Below, piece after piece: positions 46,860-58,900 of a stretch of DNA of 64,000 nt. Source of the stretch: Osedax fenrisi (lineage: Eukaryota; Annelida; Polychaeta; Sabellida; Siboglinidae). The first letter of the stretch is position 1, and each line of letters begins with the position of its first letter. A model generated the notes under the pieces. That model saw nothing but the letters and a program-made list of their open reading frames with translations. It had not been told where the DNA came from and did no database searches. The position numbers were made by a program, and so were the translations under genes. The stretch covers positions 3,087,066 to 3,151,065 of the forward strand of contig OZ025246.1 in the NCBI GenBank assembly GCA_964019155.1. The letters run 5' to 3'.

Positions 46860-47430
46860 ACTCGCATATTTTGATACCAGCCTCCCTACCACTATCCAAG
46901 TTGATGCTTATGGTACAGGAATTGGTGCCGTCCTCCTGCAAAACTCAAGATCTGTACATTTCGCTTCCAGAACACTAACGCAACCAAAACGATGATATGC
47001 AAACATATGTTTATATTGTTTATGTATTTATATGTTTATATTGTCTATATAGAGCGTGAGTTGCTAGCGGTTGTGTTTGGATATGCACGTTTCCATCACT
47101 TCTTTTATGGAAAGGACTTCACAGTCAAGAGCGACCACTTGAAATTATTACACTCAAACACATAGCTTCTACCCGTATAAGACTATAACGACAACTATTA
47201 CGTTTACAAAACTACCGATTAACTGTAACATAATAACCAGGTAAACGATTAATACTAAGTGACTCATTCTCCAGTATTACTCACACAGTGTGAATCACAC
47301 TATACCAGATACCCGCGAACCAATAAACGTTAACCTCGTCAACTTTCTCCCCAATACTTATTAGTAATCAATGGTTACGTTTTACATAACGATGACGACA
47401 CAAACTGCTACGGAATACACCGATGGTTTC
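46860..47430 (+). pseudogene. Ty3/gypsy RNase H remnant
   Basis: Frames with stops and a ~56-base insertion read TTIQVDAYGTGIGAVLLQNS, FASRTLTQP, ERELLAVVFGYARFHHFFYG and FTVKSDHLKLL, in the order of Ty3/gypsy RNase H (catalytic D in QVDA, E in ERELLAV, D in SDH). Then decayed sequence in the position of the R.L..L..Y tether. Dead element; downstream integrase remnant at 48150 is separated by a SINE and a MITE. Confidence 0.8.
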
Positions 47431-47506
47431 CACAACTCAGACGATAACTACCACATATATATATATATATATATATACCTATACAATAATAACTAATATA
47501 ATAACT

Positions 47507-47800
47507 GCCTGTGTGGCTCAGTGGCTAAGGCGTCAGACACACAAGCAGTAGGACACGGGTTCGACCCTCGTCCGGACCATTAATTAATTTTATAAAATAG
47601 GTCTTAAAATATTATTTAGAAGTGACTTATATAATTGTTTATAAATAAATGATCGGCTCTCGATAAAACCATGGATGCCTTAACATGAGAGCGGCTTCGA
47701 AGGGACATTAGAGCCATATATGGTTATAAATGAAAACTTCATCTAAGTTCCTGGATGTGATGAAAGGACTCCACCAAATAAAAATAACAATAACAATATA
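47507..47800 (+). mobile_element. tRNA-derived SINE (complete)
   Basis: The head reads GCCTGTGTGGCTCAGTGGC (box A) and GGGTTCGACCC (box B), a tRNA-like pol III promoter. A unique body of ~220 bases follows with CTTCGAAGGGACATTAGAG and GTTCCTGGATGTGATG, ending in an AATAAAAATAACAATAACAAT tail. Shares the whole body with the split copy at 41928-46161. It inserted into gypsy pol remnants. Not called as a functional tRNA because the acceptor stem does not pair well. Confidence 0.85.
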
Positions 47801-47875
47801 CTCTATGCGAATATTTGCCATATAGAGAAGTGTTAACATATGATGATAACATATCTACAAGAATACCAGTAAACT

Positions 47876-48057
47876 CGGACCACTTTTTAAGTAATACTCC
47901 GACCACTTTTGAATAAGATTCGGCCCATTATAAAATAACTATATATAGTATACTTCTATAATATGGGTTACAGAATAAAAGTGGTCCGGGTTTTCTTCAA
48001 AAGTGGTCCGAATTTACTTCAAAAGTTGTCCCAATTTACCTGGTCCGAGTTTACCGG
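47876..48057. mobile_element. MITE, CCGGTAAACTC family, member 2
   Basis: Left CCAGTAAACTCGGACCA and right complement CCGGTAAACTCGGACCA are inverted repeats flanked by TA at both sides (47874-47875, 48058-48059), as for Tc1/mariner-type elements. The interior holds inverted GGTCCGAATTTACTTCAAAAG repeats. Confidence 0.75.
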
Positions 48058-48149
48058 TACCCATCTACATGGGTATGTCATCGATATAAAGAAAAATATA
48101 AACTTTCTTTATATCGATGGGGTATATCAATCATGGTTCACACTAATTG

Positions 48150-48780
48150 TAGACCATATATAATCCGCCGCTTTGAGGTTGCCCACCAAGGTATCTTAAA
48201 CATATTGCTAAAAGCCAAGGATGAGGAATAGGAATACTGGCCAGGAAGCCGACAAGAGCTTACTGATATATAAATATCATGACTATAGTCAATAACTGCA
48301 GTGACAGTAACACTTACATATCCACAGCACGATGTAAACCCCTCTTTATACCCATAGAAAACCTTACCAAATAATGGCAAGATTTTACTTCAGATTTATT
48401 ATACCCGGAGGAAAATCTCTAGACAATCTGAACAACTCAGGAGAGGAAGGAAGACCATACGTCCTAACCTTCTGATAAATCAATCCGTGTAAACCAGAAC
48501 TCGAGTGTCTGATTATTTGGAAACAGTTATATTGGAACGTGTACGAGACGAGCCTGACTCTTACGATTTACTGATGTCAATCGGCATGACCATCCACCGA
48601 GCAAGACAGCAAATAAGACATATTCCCCAACACATAACTAATACAATCATACCAAAGTACCAGACTCCGACATTACAATTGCGTAGTTATAATACTATAA
48701 ACTATACTACAATATCAAACGACATATCCACGATAACCAATCAACATCTACCTTTGACCACTATATATATATGACTAATA
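48150..48780 (+). pseudogene. Ty3/gypsy integrase-region remnant
   Basis: Around 48175-48265 the plus strand reads AHQGIL, LLKAKDEE and YWPGSRQELTDI, like the H.GH.GI...R...YWPG zinc-binding start of gypsy integrase, with stops. The 89-codon frame 48505-48774 continues on the same strand without a motif I can place. Inference: same dead element as the RNase H at 46860. Confidence 0.5.
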
Positions 48781-48848
48781 ACTTCTCCTCTATATAGACT
48801 GCATCTGTTTTACGACGGAGCCAAATGATTAGGACCACTAGACCAATA

Positions 48849-49149
48849 TGTTGCATGATCTCCTGCTGATTAAACGAAAATAGGCTGAATGGCAGATGCG
48901 GCACAGGTAAGCTTTGGTCGTCGGAATATTGGCCTCCCACGAATTATCCATTCTGGAGAAGGAGGAATGTAATAAATATCTGATATGGCACCCCCGTATT
49001 CGCGACATGTAATAAATGGACTCGGCCATTTATGCATGCCATGTTTGACCACTTCTCTATAGCAGAGTTTCTATATAAAGACACGTTTTCTAGAGAGGCA
49101 CAAAATAATGTCTTATTAGATAAATAAATATACATAAACCTTGATGATT

Positions 49150-49156
<7 letters not shown>
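48849..49156 (+). mobile_element. Possible LTR
   Basis: TGTTGCATGATC at 48849 and TTATTTCA at 49156 could be TG...CA ends. Contains CTATATAAAG (TATA-like) at 49069 and AATAAATA downstream, the order expected in an LTR, and lies after gypsy pol remnants. No second LTR found in the window. Confidence 0.35.
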
Positions 49157-49182
<26 letters not shown>

Positions 49183-49790
49183 ACAATATAACTATATTGA
49201 TGTCATTAATCTTAATACATATATATATATATATATTTATATTTAATCATGATATCAATACAATATACATTTAATTATTATATATATATATTACTAACAT
49301 TAAGATCATAACAATTAATAGTTAATATTACAAAACTACATGTAAATATGACAATAATATGCATGTTGTTACTATAGTTTATAATACTGATAGTAATGAT
49401 GAAAGTTTATATATTACTATAATTTAGTGTTTATTATAATTTAATTTTTATAAACAAATATAATGTATTTATTTAATTTTAAATAATAATATAATAATAT
49501 GAATTTTATATGATGTTTACGAAAATAATTCATAATTATTTTCACTGTTAAGTTTAAGTATTGGATGACATAAATGTTGATAATATTAGTGCATATATAT
49601 CATAGATATAGAGTGATGGTCCTCACTCTAATGTCTATGATATATACAACAAATAAATACGGCATTATGCATGCATTTAAAAAATTAGGTAACAATACCC
49701 CTATGTAATTGTATATATATATATATATATGTTACGAATAGATATACTTTTTGACCAGGCAGTGGCACGACCAGACCAGAATAGTTTCTC
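49157..49790. other. AT-rich interval with hairpin
   Basis: TA tracts at 49157-49182 and 49221-49240. Hairpin at 49593-49652 listed separately. No gene seen. Confidence 0.5.
49593..49652. other. ~60-base imperfect hairpin
   Basis: TATATATCATAGA and AGAGTGA on the left pair with TCACTCT and TCTATGATATATA on the right around a TGGTCC loop, with small mismatches. Size is compatible with a microRNA precursor, but no conservation can be tested here. Confidence 0.4.
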
Positions 49791-49868
49791 CAGATCACGA
49801 CCATATTCTGTAACTAGCTAGCGCGCATATCTATTTATAGTACCTAAATTATACTATGTAACACACAA

Positions 49869-49934
<66 letters not shown>

Positions 49935-50127
49935 ATAAGCTTCTCTATCAGGTATAAGTAGTTTCTATACAGGTCTATTCGGAATATAATTTATACATAT
50001 GTTTCTAGCTTACCGTATATTGTGTATGTTCATATTTTGATAGGACATTCCTTTGTGATGTATATCAAAATAGTACAATATATTTTTAATAATGAATAAT
50101 CTACTAATTAATTGATGATGTCAGATG

Positions 50128-50336
50128 CTATATATTATGAATATTACTAGGTGAGGGAACATAATTAGGGGAATTAATGTGTGAGGAAGGATTACTAGGA
50201 GGAGAATCGGAAGTAGAAGGGTTGATATATGAGGATGGGTTATTAGGTGGGCGATCGGAAGTAGAATAAATGGTGTGTGATGAAGAATTATTTGGTGGGG
50301 TTGGAAGTAAAGGGATTAGTATTAATTGAAATAATA
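50128..50336 (-). CDS. Membrane-protein C-terminal exon with P/S-rich tail (copy A)
   Basis: The minus strand reads a hydrophobic stretch (LVLFQLILIPLLP), then TPPNNSSSHTIYSTSDRPPN, S/P/N-rich sequence and a stop TAG at 50130-50128. In copy B the same exon follows CGTTTCAG; here that AG is lost, so a CTAG four bases on (50337-50340) may serve as acceptor. Alternatively the frame, open further upstream through LVIIFILYVYLPF, is used. The layout suggests a transmembrane helix with a disordered tail. No family recognised. Confidence 0.5.
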
Positions 50337-50659
50337 CTAGTTGATTAAACGGAAGATAGACATATAAGATAAATATGATTACCAGGGAAGATATATATAT
50401 ATATATATATATGTATTATGAATATTATGAATATTTAATATAGAAATAAACATATAAAATCGGTTGGATAGACAATTTATTCACGGTAAAAGCTATACAT
50501 TTATATACAATACGTGGGTTTCGAGGGGCGGGTATAAATAGAATCGTTGTATACTGATGTAATGGACTAGACGTCATTATTATGTCATATTATATCATAG
50601 GGCTGGGCTTAAGCCAGAAAACTCGTCAAATAATACATATATATATATATATATTATTT

Positions 50660-50828
50660 ATAATAATATACATATGTATATATATATATATAGATATGAT
50701 ATTGATCGGGAAAACATGATGAAGCGATACATATGTGGGGTGGGGTGTGAAGCCTTCAGTGGTTGCATTACTTTCATTATTGTCGTTACCACTAACAGCA
50801 GTAGTAGTAGTAGCGGTCTAGTTGTGCT
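50660..50828 (-). CDS. N/T-rich exon upstream of the tail exon (copy A)
   Basis: The minus strand reads TATTTTAVSGNDNNESNATT, then EGFTPHPTYVSLHHVFPINI, with two possible N-glycosylation sequons (NES, NAT). Starts after CAACTAG. The corresponding exon in copy B keeps the same frame with few changes, which argues for coding. Function unknown. Confidence 0.4.
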
Positions 50829-50986
50829 GATATATTGACCCCGACGTTGTTATGGTTATGTTCTCCTCGCCTATATAATAGGTCAGCTGTCGTGTCCTCA
50901 ATGCAGACACACCATCCGCCTATCGTTGGCCACACCAAATTGACAAGTCGCCTTCGCTGTATTCCGTTACCTAATTCATATAGATA

Positions 50987-51160
50987 TTGGTTGGGTTTGG
51001 GTTTGTGTTTGGGTTTGGGTTTAAGTTTGGGTTTAAGTTTAAGTTTGAGTTTAAGTTTGGGTTTAAGTTTGGGTTTAAGTTTGGGTTTGGGTTTAGTTTT
51101 GTGTTTAAGTTTGAGTTTGGGTTTGGGTTTGTGTTTATGTTTGAGTTTGGGTTAGTGTTT
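50987..51160 (+). repeat. Hexamer repeat TTTGGG/TTTAAG/TTTGAG/TTTGTG
   Basis: About 28 hexamers in register, with GGGTTT the commonest and AAGTTT, GAGTTT, GTGTTT variants. Telomere-like and G4-capable but not the canonical TTAGG(G). The leucine/glycine and phenylalanine/glycine ORFs over it are repeat translations. Confidence 0.85.
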
Positions 51161-51562
51161 TTACTAGTATATTTAATACATAGGGGTGGGTTTGAAAATA
51201 GTATATAACTTCGTAATTATAGAAATACGCATATCGTTACTTACCCATTTACTCTTCGTATTAATTATATCTACGTTATGCCTTCGAGTACTAACAAATT
51301 AGAGCTATATTCGCGATTTAATCTTACCTAGAATATGTAAATTATGTGGGAAAAATCGAAAAAAAATCCTTATTTCGCGCTCTAAACAATTGACTAAGCG
51401 ATATATTAAACAATAAACTAAACGATATAGTAAACAATAGATTACATAATATATTGAATAATAACTGTAATGGACCTCGTCATTAGTATACTATAGTTTG
51501 TATACTTTGTATACATACTAGTATGGGTGATCGTACCGTTTCTCGTAATTTTCTATGTTTTA

Positions 51563-51615
<53 letters not shown>

Positions 51616-51964
51616 AATATCAGAATTTAGGCATGACCAAGGTAATCGAAGAAGCGCAATGCTTATCTAGTCGTTTACCTGAAACATATTTCCAATTAAC
51701 AATTATAAGGAGAAAAAAAATAAAAGTAAAATGTATATAATATATAAGTAAAATATGTAATTTTATAAATCTTATAAGAATCATGAGAATATAAAATTAT
51801 AAATCATATACAAATATAAATAACTTTAAAAATAATATTAAAAGTAAATAATTATAAATAAAAAAAGTAATAGTATAAGAAATTAAAAGTATAATTGGAG
51901 TATATATATATGTTAGTTTTAAATGCTGTAGTTAAAGATTACTAATAAATTAGATCCAGAGTTG

Positions 51965-52170
51965 CCAATATTATGTTAAAATTAATGATGGTATATGATG
52001 TATCAACTTCAAGGATATGGGTACGCCAGTTCCAATGCCTTAGGGATCTTAATACAGCCAATAATAAGAACACTGACAATACTTGCCCACTCCACAAGTA
52101 TATCCCATCCCCCGACACGTATCATAATAATATCAAGTCCAAACATATTAGCCTCTCCGGTCATAGAAAA
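51965..52170. other. GC-richer island of unknown origin inside LINE 3' UTR
   Basis: The only 200-base stretch here of near-balanced composition. The minus strand reads an uninterrupted hydrophobic frame (TGEANMFGLDIIM, then VGGWDILVEWASIVSVLII); the plus strand is also open. No family recognised. Could be a captured exon or an inserted fragment. Confidence 0.35.
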
Positions 52171-52734
52171 AATATAATGAAAAAAAAAAAAAAAAAAACT
52201 AATATATATATATATTCCAATAATTAAAAACTCCTCATAATGTCATTCATCATATAATCATAAAATGTAAAGAAGAAAAATAAATTAATATAAAAATCTA
52301 GGAATATAAATATAAAATAATTATAAAATTAAAAATTAAAAGACAAATCCTATTGAACAAAACAATTAAACATAACTAAAAATAACAAAAAAAATAAATA
52401 AAAAAATAAATAAATAGCTATATTATATACAAAAATTTTAAAAAAATTAAGTAAATTTATAGTAAGTCGAACACTGTAAACACATTTTTTTTTTTAATAT
52501 TATAATAAGTCAAGAAAAAGTCAAGAATAAAACAAACAAATAATATTTTGTAATTTTATATTATGTTAAAGTTATATAAATAAAAAAAAAGTATATAAAT
52601 ATTAAAAATAAAAATAAAAATAAAAATTTAAAATTATAAAAAACATCAGAAATGTTTGTTAAATTTATATTATGTCAGAAATAAAAATTAAAATAAAACA
52701 ATAAAAAAATAATTATTTAGACAAATTTTCCTTT

Positions 52735-53140
52735 TTAAGTCATTTTTAATTCAAGAATATATTTGTTAACACGTCTTCCAAACGATTTAATACACCTATT
52801 TTTTGTAAGTTGAATGGGAAGTAAGTTCCACTGTCTAGAGGACACATTTCTCACTCTAAACAGATCTCTGCTAGTTCTTGACTTGAATCTTACAAATTTA
52901 TCCGTGTTTTTATTAATCAAAAAAAGTTTTTGAATGTTACTCGGTAATTTATGATAATATGCTCTGTGAGCAACTTTATCGAACTTAATTTTACAATATG
53001 ATCAAAATTCAAAATTTTATTTTCTCTAAAAATACATTATACGATGAACTTGTGATTAGTTTTAGTATTCGCATTTGTAATCTATTTATATAATCAGTTA
53101 ATGAGGAAAAAGTATTTCCCCATATATGGGCATATATATA
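52735..53140 (-). pseudogene. LINE reverse transcriptase C-terminal remnant
   Basis: The intact end 52735-52920 reads FKSRTSRDLFRVRNVSSRQW, NLLPIQLTKN, stop. Upstream frames with stops read AHIWGNTFSS and INRLQMRILKLITSSS, the jockey/CR1 thumb pattern (IWGN..., QxRxLRxI). Frameshifted between. Confidence 0.75.
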
Positions 53141-53157
53141 TATATATATATACATAG

Positions 53158-53342
53158 AGAACGAAGTGATAGAGAAGAAGCTTCGCTATAATAATGTATT
53201 AGATATTAGCTCCCCTGTTGATAGAAAAGAATTCATATATGTGTTCCACAAATCCACTGAAATAAATAGATTATTGCAAAGATATTTAACATTTAATACA
53301 AAATTCCATTTCTATGATTTTTTCAAATATCCTAGAATTTAA
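53158..53342 (+). CDS. Exon of unknown gene (ENEVIE family, member 1)
   Basis: After the acceptor TACATAG, a 60-codon frame starts (phase 1) ENEVIEKKLRYNN and runs to TAA at 53340-53342. The same opening, with the same acceptor context, occurs on the minus strand at 60381. Beyond the first ten residues the two diverge. Residues VDRKEFIYVFHKSTEINRLL show no motif I recognise. No partner exon found; could be a terminal exon. Confidence 0.4.
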
Positions 53343-55660
53343 ATAAATATATTTGAATTTATTTGAATAAATATATATTACAACATTCCGAGAGTATATT
53401 CATGTATTAAACCTCATTGTAATAATACAATATATAACTGGAAAGAATAACAATTACCACCTGTTTGTATTAATATTCATTATTATTCCTAATTATATTT
53501 TAAATTGATTTTAAATGACAATTTTTAAATATTAATAGGTATATAATTTTGGGAAAAATATCATCACTATTTCAAATAGTATTCGAATATATTATTAATA
53601 AGTATATTTAAATAGATTTTGAATGTACAATTCTAAATAATACTATATATTAGATAATCTAGTATATTTCATATATAATTTACAAATATAATATGAATAG
53701 CATTATATATTTCTTGATTTTGAATGTAAAATTCTAAATTATATTATATAATTTATAAGAAATAATATCGTCACTATTTAAAATAATATGTGCATATAAT
53801 ATAATAATATAAATGTTACATAGTGTAAATAATATATTAGTTTTCACATATAATTTGTTGTTATATAATTATATTTGAAATTGCTTTTAAATAAAAAAGT
53901 TTATAAACTATATTACATAATTGATAAGAAATAATATCATACAATTTGAATATTATTATTAAGTATATCCAGGGATATCTAAATTGATTTAAAATGTTAA
54001 ATTCTAAATAATATTATATGGTATATTTCATATAAAAAAAAGAGAATTAGAATTGAATTATATATTTCATGATTTGAATGTAAACTTCTAAATTATATTA
54101 AATTCATATACACTTTACAAATAGAGAACGAACAACGTTATATGTATTCATTATCTGTATATCTTACAATATCAATACTATATTATTTTAATAAATTATT
54201 TAAATATTTAATTTAATATACATTTTATAATATGTATTATTAGAAAAAATGTATTTATATCGTAATGTTTGGAAAATATACTTTTATTTTGTCAAATTAT
54301 TAAATATATACTTATTAATATTTAAATATTCTAAATTAATTATTGTGGTATAAGATTAAATATTTTATTAATTATAAATATATTGTAAATTAATAATTTG
54401 AGTACAAGATTAAATATTACATTAAGTGTAATATATACCGTAAATTATTTATTCCTAAGTTATTATTTTGAATGTTATGTATAATATATTATTGTAATAT
54501 AAATAATGATATAATTGTTACATGTATTTCAGTAATTGTAAATAATTAATATTTTAAATGATTTAGATTTCCACGTTCTATTTGAAGACAACATATTTGG
54601 AGAAATTCAATTGGAATCAATATTCATAACTTAAAACCTTATGATAGGATATGTAGCAAATAATTCACAGCAAATAAGTTTTACTATACTACAAAGAGAT
54701 GTCAAATAGCAAATAATGCATATCCAAAACAGGTTTGTATTATTTATTTTTAATGATAAATAAATTGTAAAAATATTATATAATTTATTTATAAATAATT
54801 TAAAAAATAGTAATTCAAATTAGTAGTACATTTATTTTATTACAATTATTAATTAATTATTTATTATGTAATTTAGGCAGATCATATTCATTATCCAAAT
54901 TCAGTTTCTTCTCAAGAAGTATTATACACTGTAAGTTCTTATAATCTTTCAAATTTCATATTGATATTGAGAATCTTATCTGTAAATAAAAATAAACATT
55001 ACTTCTTATCATATATTAATAAGTTAAAATATATATATATATATAATGCTATAAAATATTGTAATTAATTATATGAAATCAATAAACAATAATATTAAAT
55101 AAAATACTTACAATTTACTCCTATAAATATTAATGAAATAGAACATATTATTGATGTTAGTAAATAATAAGTAGATTAAACTATTCGGACATTACATTAA
55201 TTAAATTTTATATAATTCTCTATTATAAAAACAGATTGATAACTTAAATCAAAACCATACTATTGATTAGCAGAATAATGAAATACAGAACATAACTCAC
55301 GTTAGTAATTATAATTATATCTAATTTATAGTTATTTATATAGTAGAATTTATATATTTATATTATATATTCTGCTAAAATATCATTAAATACTGAGGAG
55401 GAAAAGTTATTGAGACCTACGTTTTTATTACCAAACAATACATTAAATATCAATTAATATAATAAATAATTCCATAATCTTTATATATGACTGCATTACG
55501 TAGTTCTAAATAATGGATATCAACATATATTACAATTACACTTATTATGCAATTAGAATTCCTATATTATAAAATAATTTTCCATGTACATTTAGATGAT
55601 TTCATACCAAAATAATAGCCAGATATCGCGGCATATAACTATTAGACAGTTTCGGTGTGA
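53343..55660. other. AT-rich interval, no gene seen
   Basis: Mostly A/T. A slightly GC-richer segment at 54565-54730 has no frame I can support. No repeats beyond short TA tracts. Confidence 0.5.
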
Positions 55661-55688
55661 AAGGTTATACAGATTTCAAACAGGTCGA

Positions 55689-56157
55689 TATAAAGAAAGT
55701 GGATAAGCAATAGACGTACGGCGTACGTCAGTGCATGTAAAATATAGATACGCGAATGGAACTTGTATCGATATATTAACAAAATGGTATCAGTGATTTT
55801 GATTGGATATTAGCCATATTATGTCAAATATTAAAACAGTAGGCTTTTCGTCGAAATAGATTAAAGTGACTTCTATCTATATCAATGGATTTAGAATATA
55901 AATATCAATAAAATAGTATGATATCTTCAATTTAAATACACAACATTACGAGGAATGTTGATATGATGTATTTTAAATATATAATTTTATTTTTAGTATA
56001 GATAGTACAGTAAAATTGGTAGTAATTATCAATATATATATATATATAAATAAATATTATTATAAATAAAAAGTAGTGGGCCAGATAGTGGGTTTCGACT
56101 GCAGGGACTGTAGCGAATAGTGTCATATACTACATTCAATTGCTTATCCACTTTCTT
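55689..56157. repeat. Inverted pair of 20-base motifs
   Basis: AAGAAAGTGGATAAGCAAT at 55694-55712 recurs in reverse complement at 56137-56155, each beside a GATAT. The ~430 bases between hold a GACGTACGGCGTACGTC near-palindrome (55715) and a TA tract. Might be ends of an element, but the motifs diverge immediately outside. Confidence 0.4.
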
Positions 56158-56841
56158 AATATCGATGGTCAACACACACTTTGTATGTGTGGTTATATAT
56201 AAATTACCTATTAAATCTTTACTTGTCAGATATTGGGTAAAAGTTTTAAAATGAATAAATAATATCTAATTTAAATAGCCTGATATCAGGCTGTGATTTT
56301 TGGTGTGAAATCCAATGTATTCTAATTTGGACCTATATGTGGGTATTGTGGTCGATAGTATAGGGTACAATTGTGATATACACTATATTCTTTACATTAT
56401 TTGTATATATTTAATCTGATATATATATATATTATATTGACAATCAATTTTAAATATATAAAAATAATGTAACCTAGCGTTTTATTGTTAAATATTATGA
56501 ACATTTGATTTTTTATTTCTAATAGATTAATATTTATATAAATGACAAATGTTTTATATCTTAATTCATATACTTATATACTTCATATACTTAAATTATT
56601 AAAAAATTTTCATATATAATATTATATTATCAAATAGAAATAACATATTTGTTTGTTTTAATGATTAATTCTATAAGATTATATTTTAATTGAAGATAAT
56701 TTATCTAACTATAATTCAATATGTAATAAATTATATAATGTAAATAAGTAATATAACAATTATAAACGATAACATATAGTCCAGTATTATTTTACAAAGA
56801 ATTCTTTAGAATTAAATTATGTAATTGATATAATATTTCAC

Positions 56842-56903
<62 letters not shown>

Positions 56904-57000
56904 TATATGTACATATATAACTATAAATAATTACTATTATTTTGTATAGGTTCAATATCATGAAATCTAATATTATTTATAACCTCAATTATTAATAAAC
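56158..57000. other. AT-rich interval, no gene seen
   Basis: TA microsatellite at 56845-56901. Nothing else recognised. Confidence 0.5.
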
Positions 57001-57113
57001 TGAAAGAGATGACTCTGATTTGTGTAGCTGTGATTACTGATGAACATGCATCGGACATCAGTACCTTTAGACATTTCGGAGCCAATTTTTCTTCCAATAA
57101 CTATAGTTTGTAT
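57001..57113 (-). pseudogene. Possible kinase P-loop exon remnant
   Basis: After AACTATAG, the minus strand reads VIGRKIGSEMSKGTD, comparable to the MET-family VIGRGxFGxVxxGT glycine loop, but two of three key glycines are not aligned. It lies downstream, not upstream, of the kinase fragments at 57660-58365, so it would need to be from another copy. Weak. Confidence 0.25.
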
Positions 57114-57659
57114 ATAATTGAATATGTATATTAATGTTTAATAGGTACACAAATAAATATTAATAATAATGAACTATTTTTTATATACCCGATGTAATGT
57201 ACATGATAAAGTAATGTCTGAATCTATTTACTGTATCAATTGAAGTACTTTGTTATGATAATGTTTGCATTTTACTTAAATACATTTATTAAAACTAATT
57301 TACATCATAAATAAAATTATAATCATATAGCACGCTAATTTTGTTAAATTAGAAAATCTAATATAGATGAAATCAAATATTATTTGACAATAAATTTTAA
57401 TTAATAAGCTTTACTATTATTTATTTATTTACAATAATCTTATATAAAATAAATTATTGAATATATAATTAAATTACAAATATAAAATAAATAGATCAAT
57501 ATGTTGGTATTAAATAGTGTATTAGTACCAGTTTCTATATAATTTATTATAAAAAGATATATACATTAATAAAAATTATCAATTCCATATTAGTGATTAT
57601 CAATATAGAATACAAAGCCTAGTATTAAACTATTGCAGCTAAATAACTAGATACAACAG

Positions 57660-58365
57660 TAATCCCCCGTCCCACCCTAGTTATTACGGTGACTAACATA
57701 TAGTTACTAGCTGCGAGATCATTGTGAACGTACTTCAAGTTGGTCAGGAACTTCATGCCTTAAGTTATTTGTATGCCGAATGTTATCAGTTCTTTAATGG
57801 TGGGGGTCTGTTTATTTGTGGATGTGTCAGTTAAGAGTGGGTGGTAACTATCATATTATTATAGTATCTATCAGTATATATTTAGCTTAATCGTATCATA
57901 TATATGATATACTTATATTTTATTTAATTAACTTAATAACATAATAATAACTATAAATTATTATTAGATATCCGACAAATATAATTATAATATTACATAA
58001 CATTTGTATGTCTTAATAATAAATAATAAATAAATAACTAATCAATCTAATTAATATGCGAGTATTAAATAATAAATAAGTACGTATAGTTTAAATTGTA
58101 ATGTGGTATGTACAATGTACATATACCACTTTTAGTCAATTACGAGAACTAACATTTTTCTCATTCCTTATGTATCTGAGCAGATCTCCGTGCGTCATTT
58201 AGGGCAGTATAACCCAGGGTACGCCCCAGTGTGGGTCTCCATGCTTACCCCTATACAATGTATGATGTTCTTTTGCTTGTGCATGCATAACGCCTCGTCC
58301 TGGAACTTCTTGATGATGGGTTCAGAGTGATCTGACGTGTCGTGTACTGTTACGTATGATGTAGA
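57660..58365 (-). pseudogene. MET-like receptor tyrosine kinase pseudogene (two exons)
   Basis: Minus-strand exon 1 (about 58365-58160) reads SEPIIKKFQDEALCMHK, KNIIHCIGVSMET, AYPG, then after a frameshift LP-stop-MTHGDLLRYIRNE. Exon 2 (about 57830-57660) reads PTIKELITFGIQIT-stop-GMKFLTNLKYVHNDLAASNY. These follow the MET/RON order: helix C, NVL..LGI, LPYMKHGDL..FIRNE, then TVKDLIGFGLQVAKGMKYL and HRDLAARN. Two in-frame stops, one frameshift and HRD changed to HND show it is dead. Activation loop and C-lobe not found. Confidence 0.75.
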
Positions 58366-58900
58366 ATGTAGTGTAGTATTTTATAATAGTATAATATTTA
58401 GTATATAAGTATAATATCAAAGATGTATCATTCAGTTATAATTATTTTAATCAAATATAAACATAAGATAAATCTTTATATTGTATAGAAACGGAAACAT
58501 AAATAGTAAATTAATATTTAAATTTATAATTTGTTATCCCGGTAGATGGTATAGATTCTAAAATGATAACAAAAAATATAATATTTTATATAATCATTAA
58601 AGAAATGGAATAATTTCATTATTTAGGGATTTATATTTATATTGAAGTTATAATATAAGTGACATGAGTTGTAAAAAATACATTATAACTATGCGAAATG
58701 AAAGAATTATTGTGGGTATATATGAAGTTATAACTCCGCATAAATAATAAGAATTATTATAGTGAAATCATTGTAATTAGCTTACAAACTCTACAGTATA
58801 TTATTTATATGTAAATATATGACATTTATATTTAAAATGTGATAATTAATTTATATTAAAGATAATTATTAATATTTCAATAAGACAAAATATTTCGGCG
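58366..58900. other. AT-rich interval, no gene seen
   Basis: No coding feature or repeat recognised. Confidence 0.5.

Larger units (their letters stand above)
49795..50830 (-). repeat. ~1 kb paralogous locus, copy A
   Basis: Matches 60545-61430 in the same orientation: ACTAGCTAGCGCGC start, P/S-rich tail exon, GGTTTCGAGGGGCGGG block and N/T-rich exon. It differs by an extra ~130-base segment (49930-50060) and TA lengths. Confidence 0.85.
51598..53140 (-). mobile_element. 5'-truncated LINE with hairpin and (ATT)n tail
   Basis: On the minus strand: RT tail (52735-53140), long A/T-rich 3' UTR, stem-loop 51640-51681 (AGGTAA.CGA pairs with TCG.TTACCT; AAGC with GCGCTT; CTAGAT bulge), TTCTGAT and ATT repeats (51598-51621). 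The UTR contains an unrelated GC-richer island at 51965-52170. The 5' side ends at a TA tract (53132-53152). Confidence 0.75.

Noticed and set aside
50835..51208. Two long ORFs rich in LG and FG dipeptides
   Set aside because: Frames of the GGGTTT hexamer array; no codon bias or motif.
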